From IMG/VR virus record IMGVR_UViG_3300041415_000049, positions 1 through 34,763 of that record: a stretch of 34,763 nt of DNA. One strand, given 5' to 3'. Origin of the DNA: a virus. Of this stretch, positions 8,121 through 16,092 are shown piece after piece. Position 1 is the stretch's first letter, and each line of letters begins with the position of its first letter. The translations under genes and the position numbers were made by a program. The notes under the pieces are model-generated. The model made no database searches, was not told the DNA's origin, and saw only the letters and a list, made by a program, of their open reading frames with translations.

Positions 8121-10736
8121 ATGACCGACATCTTCATCAGCTATACGATCAGCGACCGCGACTGGGCATTCTGGATCGCTAACGAGTTGGAGGCGCTCGG
8201 CCATGCGCCGCTCGTCCACGAATGGGAGATCAAGCGCGGCGACGATATCTATGCCTGGATGGAGCAGCGCCACGACGCCGCCGACCACGTGCTGTGCGTG
8301 CTCTCAGATGAGTACCTCAAGGCACCGTACTCGACGCTCGAACGCAGCGCCGCCATCTGGCAGGCGGCGGCTAAGCGGCCGGGCTTCGTTCTGTTCGTTG
8401 CGGTCAAGCCGTGCCGGCTGCCGAGCCTAATCGACCACTACTGCCGCTGCGAGCTCTACGGCATCTCCGACGACGAGGCACGCCGTCGCTTCCGCGAGTT
8501 CATGCAGCGGCCCGCCACCTCGGCGCCGATCGCCTATCCGGGCGAGACTTTTGCGGTCTCCAATATCCCCATCCGAGTGCCGACGCATTTTTTCGGGCGC
8601 GAAGAGTCATTCGTCGCCATCGAGACGGCGCTCGCGCGCTACGAGGGCCGCGTCGCTATCACGGCGCTGCACGGACTGCGCGGCGTGGGCAAGACCACCC
8701 TGGCGGCCGCCTATGCCGAGCGCCATCGCGGCGACTACCGGGCAACATGGTGGATCCGGGCGCAGACCGACTTCACCATACGCGCCGACTTGGTCGGCCT
8801 TGGTGCCCGACTCGAATGGGCGACAGCCGACCAGAAGGAGGAGCCGGCGCTCGCGGCGGTGGCGGAACGCCTGCGTCACCAGGGCGAAGGCATCCTACTC
8901 ATCTACGACAGCGCGATCGATGCCACCTCGCTGGAGCCGTATTTGCCGCGCGGCGGACGTGCGCATGTGCTGGTGACATCCAATGCGTATGCATGGCGCG
9001 GGATTGCCGAACCGGTCGAACTGCGGGTGTGGCCGAAGGAGATCGGGGCCGACTACCTGATCGCCCGCACCGGCCGCGGTGCCGAGCGTACCGCCGCCGA
9101 GGCGCTGTCGGAGGTGCTCGGTGGCCTGCCGCTGGCGCACGAGCAGGCGGCGGCCTACTGCGAACGGCTCAATATCGCCATTGCCGAATACGCCAGACGG
9201 TTTCAGACCGCGCCGGCGCGACTGATGGATGACAGGCGCCATACGCCGGCCGCGTATCATGGTGGGTTGACTGTCGCAAAGACCTTCGGGCTCGCGATCG
9301 AGGAAGCCGCAAAGCTCCATCCTGCGGCCGAGCCGCTGATCGTGTACGCCGCGCTGCTGGCGCCCGAGCCGATACCACTCTACCTATTCTCCGAAGCGCG
9401 GGAGAAGCTTGGCGAGCCCCTCGCCACAGCGCTTGCGGACGACGGCCTAGACGAGGCGGTCGCTGCCCTGCGCGCCTTCGCGCTGGTCGACGCCCAGACG
9501 ATCGCAGATGAGCGCGACTCCGCGGTGACCGCCGACTGCATGCGGTTGCATCGGCTGGTTCGGCAAGTGGCGGCTGCGCGTCGCGACCGCGCGACGAGCG
9601 ACGAGGTGCGACGCGCGCTGATGGAGGCGGCCGCAACCGTGTATCCGGAGAACGTCTACCATGATCCGCAGACATGGCCGCGCGCGCGGAGGCTGGATGC
9701 GCTCGTGCTGGCATTGGCCCGCGACACGGTTGCGCCGGGCGGCGAAGCAAACGCCGCGTTCCTGCTCTATCAAGCGGGAGCGTATCGGTATTATGCGCTT
9801 GGCACTTACGCCGGGGCGCGGCCGCTCTATGAGCGCGCGCTGGCTGTCCGCGAGAAAGTGCTCGGCCCCGAGCACCCCGATACGGCAATAAGCCTCGGCG
9901 GCCTCGCCCTGCTGCTACACTCCCAGGGTGAGCTTGCGGCCGCGCGACCACTCCTTGCGCGCGCGCTGGCGATCTGCGAGAAAATACTTGGCCCTGAGCA
10001 TCCGCACACGTCGGCGACCCTCAATAACCTCGCCTTGCTGCTGGAGGACCAGGACGACCTTACGGCCGCGCGGCGGCTCTATGAGCGCGCGCTGGCGATC
10101 GACGAGAAAGTATTCGGCCCCGAGCATCCATTCACTGCGACGGTCATTAGCAACCTGGGATTGCTGCTGGCGACTCAGGGCGACCTTACCGCCGCGCGAC
10201 GGCTCCTAGAGCGTGCGCTCGTGATCCGCGAGAACGTGCTCGGCCCGAAGCACCCCGACACGGCGGCGAGCCTAAACAATCTCGCCTTGATACTAGAGGG
10301 CAACGCTGAGTTTGCCGCCGCGCGGCCGCTCTATGAGCGCGCGCTGGCGATCTGCGAGAAGATACTTGGCCCTGAGCATCCCCACACGGTGACGAGCCTC
10401 AAAAATCTTGCCCATCTGCTGCATGCCCAGGGCGATTATATGGCGGCGCGGCCGCTGTACGAGCGCGCGCTGGCGATCGACGAGAAGGTGCTTGGCCTAG
10501 AGCATCCCGAGACAAATCGCGCTCGGTGCAGTTTCGCGATATCGATGCTCGCTCTTGATAACGTCAGCGAAGCTCTTACGCTCGGCGAGGCAGCGCTCGC
10601 TGGCCACGACAAGGCGCTCGGCGGCGAGCACAACTGGACCAAGGACGCCGCCCGGGTTACCGCCGATGCGCTCGCGGCCCTCGGCCGCGCCGAGGAGGCG
10701 AAAGCACTACGCGAGAAGCACCGGATCGAGGGCTAA
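8121..10736 (+). CDS. TIR-NB-ARC-TPR protein (bacterial NLR-like)
   Basis: An 871-residue protein with three modules. TIR, residues 1-130: IFISYTISDRDWAFW, HEWEIKRGDDI, and Glu74 in YSTLERSAA at the catalytic position. NB-ARC/STAND NTPase, about 155-430: P-loop GLRGVGKTT at 185-193, Walker B LLIYDSA, a sensor-like VLVTSN, and GLPLAHEQAAAY near 335. TPRs of the kinesin-light-chain type fill about 560-830, in 42-residue units. In known bacterial STAND and TIR-NLR defences the repeats sense a phage product, the NTPase oligomerises and the TIR depletes NAD; that is family knowledge, not shown here. The ATG follows GTGAGGG directly. The gene ends 35 bp from a convergent backbone gene, so it looks like cargo in opposite orientation. 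Function inferred; architecture clear. Confidence 0.9.
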   Translation: MTDIFISYTISDRDWAFWIANELEALGHAPLVHEWEIKRGDDIYAWMEQRHDAADHVLCVLSDEYLKAPYSTLERSAAIWQAAAKRPGFVLFVAVKPCRLPSLIDHYCRCELYGISDDEARRRFREFMQRPATSAPIAYPGETFAVSNIPIRVPTHFFGREESFVAIETALARYEGRVAITALHGLRGVGKTTLAAAYAERHRGDYRATWWIRAQTDFTIRADLVGLGARLEWATADQKEEPALAAVAERLRHQGEGILLIYDSAIDATSLEPYLPRGGRAHVLVTSNAYAWRGIAEPVELRVWPKEIGADYLIARTGRGAERTAAEALSEVLGGLPLAHEQAAAYCERLNIAIAEYARRFQTAPARLMDDRRHTPAAYHGGLTVAKTFGLAIEEAAKLHPAAEPLIVYAALLAPEPIPLYLFSEAREKLGEPLATALADDGLDEAVAALRAFALVDAQTIADERDSAVTADCMRLHRLVRQVAAARRDRATSDEVRRALMEAAATVYPENVYHDPQTWPRARRLDALVLALARDTVAPGGEANAAFLLYQAGAYRYYALGTYAGARPLYERALAVREKVLGPEHPDTAISLGGLALLLHSQGELAAARPLLARALAICEKILGPEHPHTSATLNNLALLLEDQDDLTAARRLYERALAIDEKVFGPEHPFTATVISNLGLLLATQGDLTAARRLLERALVIRENVLGPKHPDTAASLNNLALILEGNAEFAAARPLYERALAICEKILGPEHPHTVTSLKNLAHLLHAQGDYMAARPLYERALAIDEKVLGLEHPETNRARCSFAISMLALDNVSEALTLGEAALAGHDKALGGEHNWTKDAARVTADALAALGRAEEAKALREKHRIEG
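9825..10580 (+). repeat. Six tandem 126-bp units encoding the TPR array
   Basis: Unit starts fall at 9825, 9951, 10077, 10203, 10329 and 10455, exactly 126 bp apart. Each opens with a version of CTC-TAT-GAGCGCGCGCTGGC and encodes a 42-residue TPR containing the conserved LGPEHP turn. Several units are nearly identical over tens of bases, which suggests recent expansion or gene conversion; the last unit is more divergent. This is a coding repeat, not a CRISPR array. Confidence 0.9.
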
Positions 10737-10737
10737 G

Positions 10738-10763
10738 CCGAATGGCCGCTTAGGGTCATTCGG
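10738..10763. terminator. Hairpin between convergent genes
   Basis: CCGAATG and CATTCGG form a perfect 7-bp stem around a 12-base loop, in the 35-bp gap between the stops of the TIR-NB-ARC gene and the leftward DUF1367-like gene. There is no T-run, so it is at best a weak bidirectional terminator. The GGGTCATTCG portion also resembles the dispersed repeat and may be its remnant at the right edge of the cargo. Confidence 0.35.
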
Positions 10764-10771
10764 GTCGAACC

Positions 10772-11233
10772 TCATGCCGCCTCCTTGTAGTGCGATTGAT
10801 GCCGCGCTTCCTTCAGCAGCAGACCGAGCTCGATGCCGGGGATGATGTGGGTCTGGATTTTCTCCATCGCATTATCGAAGTAGGCCTTGAACTCGTCCTC
10901 CGCCATGGCCTCGAAGGCGGTCGACGACGGGATCATGATGATCTCGCCGGCTGTCGTGAGGACCGGGCGTACCACGCCGCAGGACAGCAACAGCGTGTCG
11001 TGCAGTGCTTCCTCGGTCGAGAACAGCTCGGTGTTGTGGACGACGAGGCGCAGGATCACCCGGTACAGCCGATGGCGGGGACCGCTACGGGGTTGGGCGA
11101 ACTGGGCTCGAACGGGCACGTTGTCCGGGATCGACTCGAACATCTCGACGTCGTAAGGCGCGTGCGGAACCAGATGGCCCTCGACCTTGCGGACAAGGAT
11201 CCATTTGCTCCTGGATTTGTTGCTGGCGCTCAT
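10772..11233 (-). CDS. DUF1367-like phage protein
   Basis: A 153-residue protein. The opening WILVRKVEGHLVPHAP and the segment RAQFAQPRSGPRHRLYRVIL resemble the DUF1367 pattern found in lambdoid recombination/nin regions, where an arginine-rich RxRxxxxHR stretch precedes a helical half. No catalytic motif is visible. It is the last gene of the leftward recombination operon, 84 bp beyond the putative annealing protein. A GATGAG stretch serves as a weak ribosome-binding site. The family match is by memory of the pattern; the function is unknown. Confidence 0.5.
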   Translation of the reverse strand: MSASNKSRSKWILVRKVEGHLVPHAPYDVEMFESIPDNVPVRAQFAQPRSGPRHRLYRVILRLVVHNTELFSTEEALHDTLLLSCGVVRPVLTTAGEIIMIPSSTAFEAMAEDEFKAYFDNAMEKIQTHIIPGIELGLLLKEARHQSHYKEAA

Positions 11234-11317
11234 ATGTTTCTCATCGCGTTGCCTCAGATGGCGGATCGTTGCCGATGCGGCGCCGATCTTCTGGGTTGGT
11301 CCTGGGCCGGTGTCGCG

Positions 11318-12031
11318 TCAACCCTGTGCGGCATGGCGCTTGAGATCCTGCGAGCGGTCGCTCACAAGCTTCTTCAGATAGGCCTCGCCCTTCGAGCTGA
11401 GTACCGTGAGGTCGGCAACGAACTGCTTGGAGTCGGCAAGGTCCATGACCTGAGAAACCTTGTCGCACTTTGCGATCTCGCCTTCCCAATACAGGACGAT
11501 TTCCTGACCTTGTTCCTTGGGAACGGAAGCCTTGCGAGCTGGTGGCTCGTCGTTGCGCTCGTTCTTGCGGTTGTCATTGTTCGAACGCGGGCGATCATCG
11601 CGCTGATTACCGTCGTTGAAATCGTCAGCTTCCGCTTCGGAGTAGGCGTCACCATGCAGGTCGGCGAGCTTGAGGATGACGCGATCCTTGCCGCGCTTTT
11701 CGGCCATGGCGTACGGATACGCCGCCATCTTGCCCTTGACCTTGTAGTTTCCACCGGCTTCGCCTTCGCGGGCGATCAGCGCTTCGCCGATCGACCACTC
11801 CAGCTTGTCGCCCATCCTGCCAATGACCATGATCACGGCTTCGTCGCGCTCGGCACGGAGAACCTGGGGCTTCTCCCAGGCGATGCCCAGCGTGGCGCCA
11901 AGACGCTCGACGTCCTTGTGCTTGACGACCGGGGTTCCCTGGACTTCCCAGATGGAGTCCCGGTCGATCTCGACTTTGTGCTTGTCGAAGATCTCGTAGA
12001 TCTTGTCGAGCTTGGGGTTCTTGCGTGCCAT
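11318..12031 (-). CDS. Putative single-strand annealing recombination protein
   Basis: A 237-residue protein. The N-terminal ~140 residues have features of phage single-strand annealing proteins: a compact alpha/beta domain (WEVQGTPVVKHKDVERLG, VIMVIGRMGDKLEWSIGEA) followed by the helix YPYAMAEKRGKDRVILKLA, which resembles the AEtKAxgRA helix of the RecT/Erf/Rad52-type groups. A polar, Asn/Asp/Arg-rich linker (about 140-170) leads to a C-terminal helical domain. It sits 15 bp downstream of a YqaJ-type exonuclease, the usual partner of an annealing protein. The start has AGGAGAG seven bases upstream. The annealing role comes mainly from context and should be treated as inference. Confidence 0.5.
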   Translation of the reverse strand: MARKNPKLDKIYEIFDKHKVEIDRDSIWEVQGTPVVKHKDVERLGATLGIAWEKPQVLRAERDEAVIMVIGRMGDKLEWSIGEALIAREGEAGGNYKVKGKMAAYPYAMAEKRGKDRVILKLADLHGDAYSEAEADDFNDGNQRDDRPRSNNDNRKNERNDEPPARKASVPKEQGQEIVLYWEGEIAKCDKVSQVMDLADSKQFVADLTVLSSKGEAYLKKLVSDRSQDLKRHAAQG

Positions 12032-12046
12032 GGGTTGCTCTCCTGG

Positions 12047-13006
12047 TCAGGCCGCGTCGGCCTCGGCTTCTTCGTTGCTGTAAGCCGCTGCCTTCTTCGG
12101 CTTGCTGGCCTGCCTGGTTTTTTCGGGAGCCGGCGGGTTCATGCCGGAGGCCTTGTCGGCTTTCCTCACCTCGTCCTGGTCGATGACGAACAGCTGCTTG
12201 CCGTCCTTCGACAGGTTGACGGTGACGCCCTTGCCGGATGCCGACTTGGCGTCCTTCGGGAACAGTGCCTTGATGTCCTTCTTCGCCTTATCGTGCCGCT
12301 TGGCCGCAGTCGCGGTGCCGACGATGGTGGTAGCGAGAGCGCCCCATTCGTTGCTCTCGCTCATGTCGACGACCCTGATCCGCTCGAGCAGCGGGACGAC
12401 GATCTCGGGCGTGCCGGGAGTCCTTCCGGTCTCGACGCACTCCCAAAAGTCCTTCTCGGCCTTGAGTAGGTCGACCTGGTAGAAGATGTCGGCCTCGATC
12501 TCGACGACGATGTGCTGCGCGGCACCGGTCATGATCGACAAGTACGAGACCGGCAGACCCGTCACCATCATGTTGTGCTGGCACTGCGGGAAGTACTTCT
12601 CGATCGCCTTCTCCCAGTCGAAGCCGAACGGGAACATGAATTTGAACTCGACCATGCCAATCGGCTTGGAGTCGAGCGTCTCCCGCACCAGGCCGTCCAA
12701 CGTGGCATGGGCCTTCTCCCAGTCGGGATAGAAGACCTTCTGCTGTTCGTCGGTGACGTAGAGTTGCTGCTGAAACTCGAACCAGTCCGCGTTCAGCGCT
12801 TCGGTCACGTTGCCGAGCTGAACCAGCAGGATCTCGGACATGTCCTCCGGGACCTCTTCGCCGCGCTTCTCGTGCCAAAGCCGCTCGATGGCGCGCTGGT
12901 CGCCGGAAATAATGATCTTGGCATCCGATCCACCGAGCGAGGTCATGCGAGCCTTGCGGGCCTCATCGCTCATTCCGAGGTGGCGGGTACGACGCAGGAA
13001 TTGCAT
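12047..13006 (-). CDS. YqaJ/lambda-exonuclease-like recombination nuclease
   Basis: A 319-residue protein of the PD-(D/E)XK fold. Residue landmarks: GGSD at 25-28, GNVTEALN with Glu69, Asp104 in ATLDGLV, the E120-x-K122 pair in VEFKF, and the helix with Gln143 in YFPQCQHNMMVTG, matching the lambda exonuclease order. Such enzymes resect one strand of double-stranded DNA to prepare it for annealing. The C-terminal ~80 residues are Lys/Ala-rich and probably extended. I start it at 13006 because GGAGATC lies 8 bases upstream; a further in-frame ATG at 13024 lacks such a site. The partner annealing protein follows directly. Confidence 0.85.
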   Translation of the reverse strand: MQFLRRTRHLGMSDEARKARMTSLGGSDAKIIISGDQRAIERLWHEKRGEEVPEDMSEILLVQLGNVTEALNADWFEFQQQLYVTDEQQKVFYPDWEKAHATLDGLVRETLDSKPIGMVEFKFMFPFGFDWEKAIEKYFPQCQHNMMVTGLPVSYLSIMTGAAQHIVVEIEADIFYQVDLLKAEKDFWECVETGRTPGTPEIVVPLLERIRVVDMSESNEWGALATTIVGTATAAKRHDKAKKDIKALFPKDAKSASGKGVTVNLSKDGKQLFVIDQDEVRKADKASGMNPPAPEKTRQASKPKKAAAYSNEEAEADAA

Positions 13007-13069
13007 TTTCGATCTCCACTTCAAGCAAACGGTTAGGCATGGCTCCGCCGCACCCCGCCGTCGTCTCGG

Positions 13070-13774
13070 CTACGCGGCCTTGTTTTCGAGTAACTGTCCC
13101 CGGTAATCCAGCCAGATGGCCTTATCGCCGAGGTTTTGGATGAACGTCTGGTGAGCGGCTCGCTCTTCGGCGGTGATGGCCCGGACCAGAGGCACTGGCC
13201 TTTGCCGCGCACGGAATTTCAGTTCCTCAGATTTTGCCCGGTCTGGCTGAAACAGATCCAGCCCGATCTGGAGGCCGCCGAGCATTTCGACATAGACCTC
13301 GGACAGCAGCTCGGCGTCGAGCAGGGCGCCGTGAACGTCACGCCTGGAATTGTCGATGCCGTAGGCGCAGCAGAGCGCATCGAGCGTGTGCCGGCCGCGG
13401 GGGCGCTTCACCCTCGCCAGCGCCAGGGTGTCGACCACCTCGTTTTCCAGCGGAGGCATGCCGAGGCGATCCAGCTCCTCGTTGAGCATGCCCATGTCGA
13501 AGGGTGCGTTGTGGACCACCAGACTTGCGCCGTCGATGAAACGCAGGAACTTGTTTGCGATCCGTCGAAAGGTCGGCTTGGTCTTGAGGAAGTCGTTGTC
13601 CAGGCCGTGGATCTTGAAAGCATCCTTGTGAACTGGATAGGTAGGGTTGATGTATTGGTGGAAGGTCCGCCCAGTCGGAATGCGGTTTTCGATCTCGACG
13701 CACCCGATCTCAACCACTCGATCAACCCCGCGATCGAGGCCGGTCGTTTCGGTGTCGATGACGATCTCTCTCAA
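13070..13774 (-). CDS. dnaQ: DnaQ-like 3'-5' exonuclease (DNA polymerase III epsilon type)
   Basis: A 234-residue DEDDh exonuclease. All motifs are readable: ExoI with D7 and E9 in IDTETTG, ExoII with D93 in HNAPFD, ExoIII with H148 and D153 in VHGALLDAELL. Length and order match bacterial epsilon subunits. In the cell epsilon proofreads replication; a phage copy could give proofreading or act in recombination. The start overlaps the stop of the upstream small gene by 4 bases, which suggests translational coupling. It is intact. Confidence 0.9.
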   Translation of the reverse strand: MREIVIDTETTGLDRGVDRVVEIGCVEIENRIPTGRTFHQYINPTYPVHKDAFKIHGLDNDFLKTKPTFRRIANKFLRFIDGASLVVHNAPFDMGMLNEELDRLGMPPLENEVVDTLALARVKRPRGRHTLDALCCAYGIDNSRRDVHGALLDAELLSEVYVEMLGGLQIGLDLFQPDRAKSEELKFRARQRPVPLVRAITAEERAAHQTFIQNLGDKAIWLDYRGQLLENKAA

Positions 13775-14010
13775 AGAGGCCTCCGGGTAAACGGGTCAAT
13801 TCCGTTTTGTTCGAGCTGAGCGAACACCTGATCGCGCAGCCGATCGCCCAAGGCTTGCGATGAGTCGAGCAGGGCGTTCATTGCCAGCTCGACCTCACGG
13901 GGATCTCCCACGTAGTAGGCAGCCTGAAGACGGCAGAGGCAGGCCTCGTGGACCTGGCGTGCTGCCAGGAACCTCAGATGCGCGTCGGTGATCCCAGCGT
14001 TAAGCTGCAC
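13771..14010 (-). CDS. Small helical protein, unknown
   Basis: A 79-residue protein made mostly of helices (ARQVHEACLCRLQAAYYVGD and VELAMNALLDSSQALGDRL), ending DPFTRRPL. I do not recognise a family. It overlaps the gene upstream by 11 bases and the dnaQ-like gene downstream by 4, so it belongs to the leftward recombination operon. Confidence 0.6.
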   Translation of the reverse strand: MQLNAGITDAHLRFLAARQVHEACLCRLQAAYYVGDPREVELAMNALLDSSQALGDRLRDQVFAQLEQNGIDPFTRRPL

Positions 14011-14620
14011 TCGCCAGATCCTCTCGCCATGTCAGGCCATCAGCCGGCACGATCCGTAGATCGTTCTTCAGTCCGGTCATGATGAAGCCGATCGTTCGGG
14101 TCTTGATCTCGCCGATGTTCTGGCGGTTTGGCTTGCGCGTCGGGCAGTAAAGCCGATGCACAAGTTCCTGATCTCCCCCGCGAGCAAGCGCGACAGCTGC
14201 TTTTGTGAGGCGATCCGGCAGTCGTGCAGCGTTGCACCACCGCATCCATTCGAGGACGCCGAGGGCTCGCTCAACGTCGTTTCGCTGCGGGGCGTACGTT
14301 GCCTTCCCGTCATACGGCTTCATCGCGCTAAGCAGTCGGATCTTCTCGATCTCGACCAGGTCGGCACGGGTCATGCCGATCATGTTCCAACCGCTGGAAC
14401 GTTGGCCCGACGTGAGCCAGCGGCGCTCCCGATCGGGAGTCTTGTCGATCACCTCGACAGCTTCGACGAGAAGCTGCCAGATGACGTCGCTGTGCCTTGC
14501 CCGGTCAGCCTTCAGGGCTATAGCCAGCTCACCACCATGGGTGAGCCAGCCGAGTGCCTGGGTGCGAGCCTCAAGGGAAGACGAACTGATCATAGGGGAG
14601 TACCGAGGTTGACGAGCCAT
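14000..14620 (-). CDS. Phage protein of unknown function
   Basis: A protein of up to 206 residues that I do not recognise. The first half contains a helix-rich stretch with HSDVIWQLLVEAVEVIDKTP; the middle has VERALGVLEWMRWCNAARLP, and the end a basic NRQNIGEIKTRTIGFI that could be a helix-turn-helix. Neither start is well supported: ATG 14620 overlaps the upstream gene by 50 bases, while ATG 14593 overlaps by 23. A role as small DNA-binding regulator is possible but not shown. Confidence 0.55.
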   Translation of the reverse strand: MARQPRYSPMISSSSLEARTQALGWLTHGGELAIALKADRARHSDVIWQLLVEAVEVIDKTPDRERRWLTSGQRSSGWNMIGMTRADLVEIEKIRLLSAMKPYDGKATYAPQRNDVERALGVLEWMRWCNAARLPDRLTKAAVALARGGDQELVHRLYCPTRKPNRQNIGEIKTRTIGFIMTGLKNDLRIVPADGLTWREDLASAA

Positions 14621-14918
14621 AAGTCTGGCGACGACGGGTGGCGCGGTATTCGTAGACGCCTTCGGACAGCTTCTTCTGCGTGAGGCGCAGTTCGCCGGTC
14701 TTGCTGTCAGCGAGGATCCGGGAGGCCACCGCGTTCAACTGAGCGACATTGAGGTGGTCAGGAGGCCACAGCAGGTCGGTTTCGGAAGTGGCGACTTGCC
14801 GATCGAACCGCAGGTCGCCGGTCCAGTAGACCAGCCGATCGCCATCATTGGCGGCTTTCAGCCAGTCATAGTATTCGGCGAGGGCGCCGGGAGCCATATC
14901 GAGGCGGGTGATCTCCAT
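14571..14918 (-). CDS. Small phage protein of unknown function
   Basis: A 115-residue protein. It opens with an alpha/beta stretch (YYDWLKAANDGDRLVYWTGD) followed by a helix-turn-helix-like segment (LNAVASRILADSKTGELRL) and LSEGVYEYRATRR, which together look like a compact winged-helix fold. No catalytic residues stand out. One base separates the stop of the upstream gene from its ATG, and GAGGG lies within that upstream gene. The DNA-binding reading is an inference. Confidence 0.55.
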   Translation of the reverse strand: MEITRLDMAPGALAEYYDWLKAANDGDRLVYWTGDLRFDRQVATSETDLLWPPDHLNVAQLNAVASRILADSKTGELRLTQKKLSEGVYEYRATRRRQTYGSSTSVLPYDQFVFP

Positions 14919-14919
14919 C

Positions 14920-15282
14920 TCAGCCCTCGACCTTGTCCTGGAGCAGCGCCGTGTACATGCCGACGATGTGGACCATGTTGTCGATGATCTTGCCGAGGTG
15001 CTCGACCTGGACGCGGTTGTCCCGGCGCTCCAGCTCTTCCTCGCCCTCTTCGGTCACTTCGAAGCAGCCCGAATCGAAACCGGCAGCGCTGGCGCCCGTC
15101 TCGATCTCCTGCTCGGGCGTGATGTCGCCGATGGTCTCGACCACGAAGTCCGGATTACTGGGCGCCTCATCGTCGTTGAGCCCGAGGCAGGCGCCCGGAG
15201 CGCGATCGCAAGGGGACGACGCATCGGTGCCGCTGTGGTTCAAGCCGGCAGCAACGAAAACGGAAAGGTAGGGGTCTGTCAT
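14920..15282 (-). CDS. Acidic phage protein, head of leftward recombination operon
   Basis: A 120-residue acidic protein (ETIGDITPEQEIETG, EEGEEELERRDN), ending in a helix (HLGKIIDNMVHIVGMYTALL). I do not recognise it. The start at 15282 has GAGG seven bases upstream; the frame is open further up, but that region holds the operator and terminator hairpins. It is the first gene after the operator at 15294 and so would be the first translated gene of the unit that runs to 10772. Confidence 0.6.
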   Translation of the reverse strand: MTDPYLSVFVAAGLNHSGTDASSPCDRAPGACLGLNDDEAPSNPDFVVETIGDITPEQEIETGASAAGFDSGCFEVTEEGEEELERRDNRVQVEHLGKIIDNMVHIVGMYTALLQDKVEG

Positions 15283-15293
15283 GATAACCTCAG

Positions 15294-15309
15294 TTTGCTT
15301 TCGCGCAAA
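15294..15309. promoter_or_regulatory. Putative operator, TTTGCTTTCGCGCAAA
   Basis: A 16-bp dyad with perfect TTTGC and GCAAA arms, 12 bp upstream of the ATG at 15282 and just downstream of the terminator that closes the SSB unit. It would control the leftward recombination operon. The promoter boxes around it are not clear. Confidence 0.6.
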
Positions 15310-15321
15310 TTGTAGTGCGGC

Positions 15322-15385
15322 AAAAGGGGCGCCCCTGCACGCCAAACCAAAGGGGCGCCCCACAATTTCCCCGCTCGACGGGGAA
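15322..15385 (-). terminator. Double-hairpin terminator of the SSB/replication unit
   Basis: Read leftwards from the SSB stop, first comes a 7-bp stem TTCCCCG/CGGGGAA with a 5-base loop (15367-15385). Then two copies of the 10-bp palindrome GGGGCGCCCC (15352-15361 and 15326-15335) can pair with each other around a 16-base loop, followed by TTTT. The last part has the form of an intrinsic terminator and separates the replication unit from the recombination operon. Confidence 0.7.
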
Positions 15386-15423
15386 GCTCTTAAGATCTCA
15401 GCGCATCTCGCGGGTGATCCCGC

Positions 15424-16035
15424 TCAAAAGGGAATTTCGTCGTCCATGTCGCTGCCGCGACCACCGCCAGACACCGCGCGGCGAGGCGGTTCGCGACGGT
15501 CGTCGTTGCGATCATCATCGCGGCGTGAGCTGCCGCGGTTGGACGAACGGCTGTCACGATCATCGTCACGGCTGCGGCTGGACGAATGGCTCGACGAACG
15601 GGAACCGCGATCATCGCCATCGCCATCGCGATCATCGTCGCGGCCGCGGGAGTTGCCCCCACGGCCACCGCCACCATTGTCGTTATCGTAGGACAGCTTC
15701 TGCAGCGCCTCGATGCCGGCGAACTGCGGGATCACGATCTCGGTGGAGTAGCGATCCTTTCCGTCATTGTCCTGCCACTTGCGGGTCTGGATCTTACCCT
15801 CGATGTAGACCATGTCGCCCTTGGCGAGCCACTTCTCGATGAACTCGATCGTCTTCTCGTTCCAGACGACAATGTTGTGCCACTCGGTCTTCTCGACCAT
15901 CTCGCCGGAGCGTTTATCCCTGTACTTCTCGCCGGTCGCGACACTGAAGTTCGCAACCGCCGAGCCGTTGGTCAGGTTCTTGACCTCGGGGTCCTTGCCC
16001 AGGCGGCCGATCAGCGTAACCTTGTTCAATGACAT
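15424..16035 (-). CDS. ssb: Single-stranded DNA-binding protein
   Basis: A 203-residue SSB. The OB fold is clear at the N-terminus: MSLNKVTLIGRLGKDPEV, FSVATGEKYRDK, WHNIVVWNEKTIEFI, and YIEGKIQTRKWQDNDG. A long Gly/Arg/Asp/Ser-rich linker (about 115-195) leads to the acidic tip DDEIPF, which in SSBs recruits partner proteins. The linker is longer and more Arg/Asp-rich than in typical host SSB. Start chosen at 16035: GGAGAG lies 8 bases upstream and the canonical MSLNKV begins there; earlier ATGs lie in the promoter. It would coat single strands made by the nearby helicase and exonuclease. Confidence 0.95.
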   Translation of the reverse strand: MSLNKVTLIGRLGKDPEVKNLTNGSAVANFSVATGEKYRDKRSGEMVEKTEWHNIVVWNEKTIEFIEKWLAKGDMVYIEGKIQTRKWQDNDGKDRYSTEIVIPQFAGIEALQKLSYDNDNGGGGRGGNSRGRDDDRDGDGDDRGSRSSSHSSSRSRDDDRDSRSSNRGSSRRDDDRNDDRREPPRRAVSGGGRGSDMDDEIPF

Positions 16036-16055
16036 CCACGTCTCTCCGTTAGTTT

Positions 16056-16085
16056 GCATTAGCATCGTATTTGCATTCGGGCAAG
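16056..16085 (-). promoter_or_regulatory. Promoter and operator before ssb
   Basis: On the minus strand TTGCCC (16079-16084), a 17-base spacer and TAATGC (16056-16061) form a plausible promoter. The operator dyad TTTGCATTCGGGCAAG (16070-16085) covers the -35 box, and a second half-site TTTGCATT (16053-16060) covers the -10. This would let ssb be expressed separately from the helicase upstream. Confidence 0.55.
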
Positions 16086-16092
16086 TAAAAAA

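Noticed and set aside
9825-10580. Regular repeats as a CRISPR array
   Set aside because: The 126-bp units are one continuous reading frame encoding TPRs, with no spacers.
10790-12469. Plus-strand open frame of 559 codons
   Set aside because: It spans three minus-strand genes with good start signals and motifs, and shows no recognisable domain; it is a GC-rich antisense shadow.
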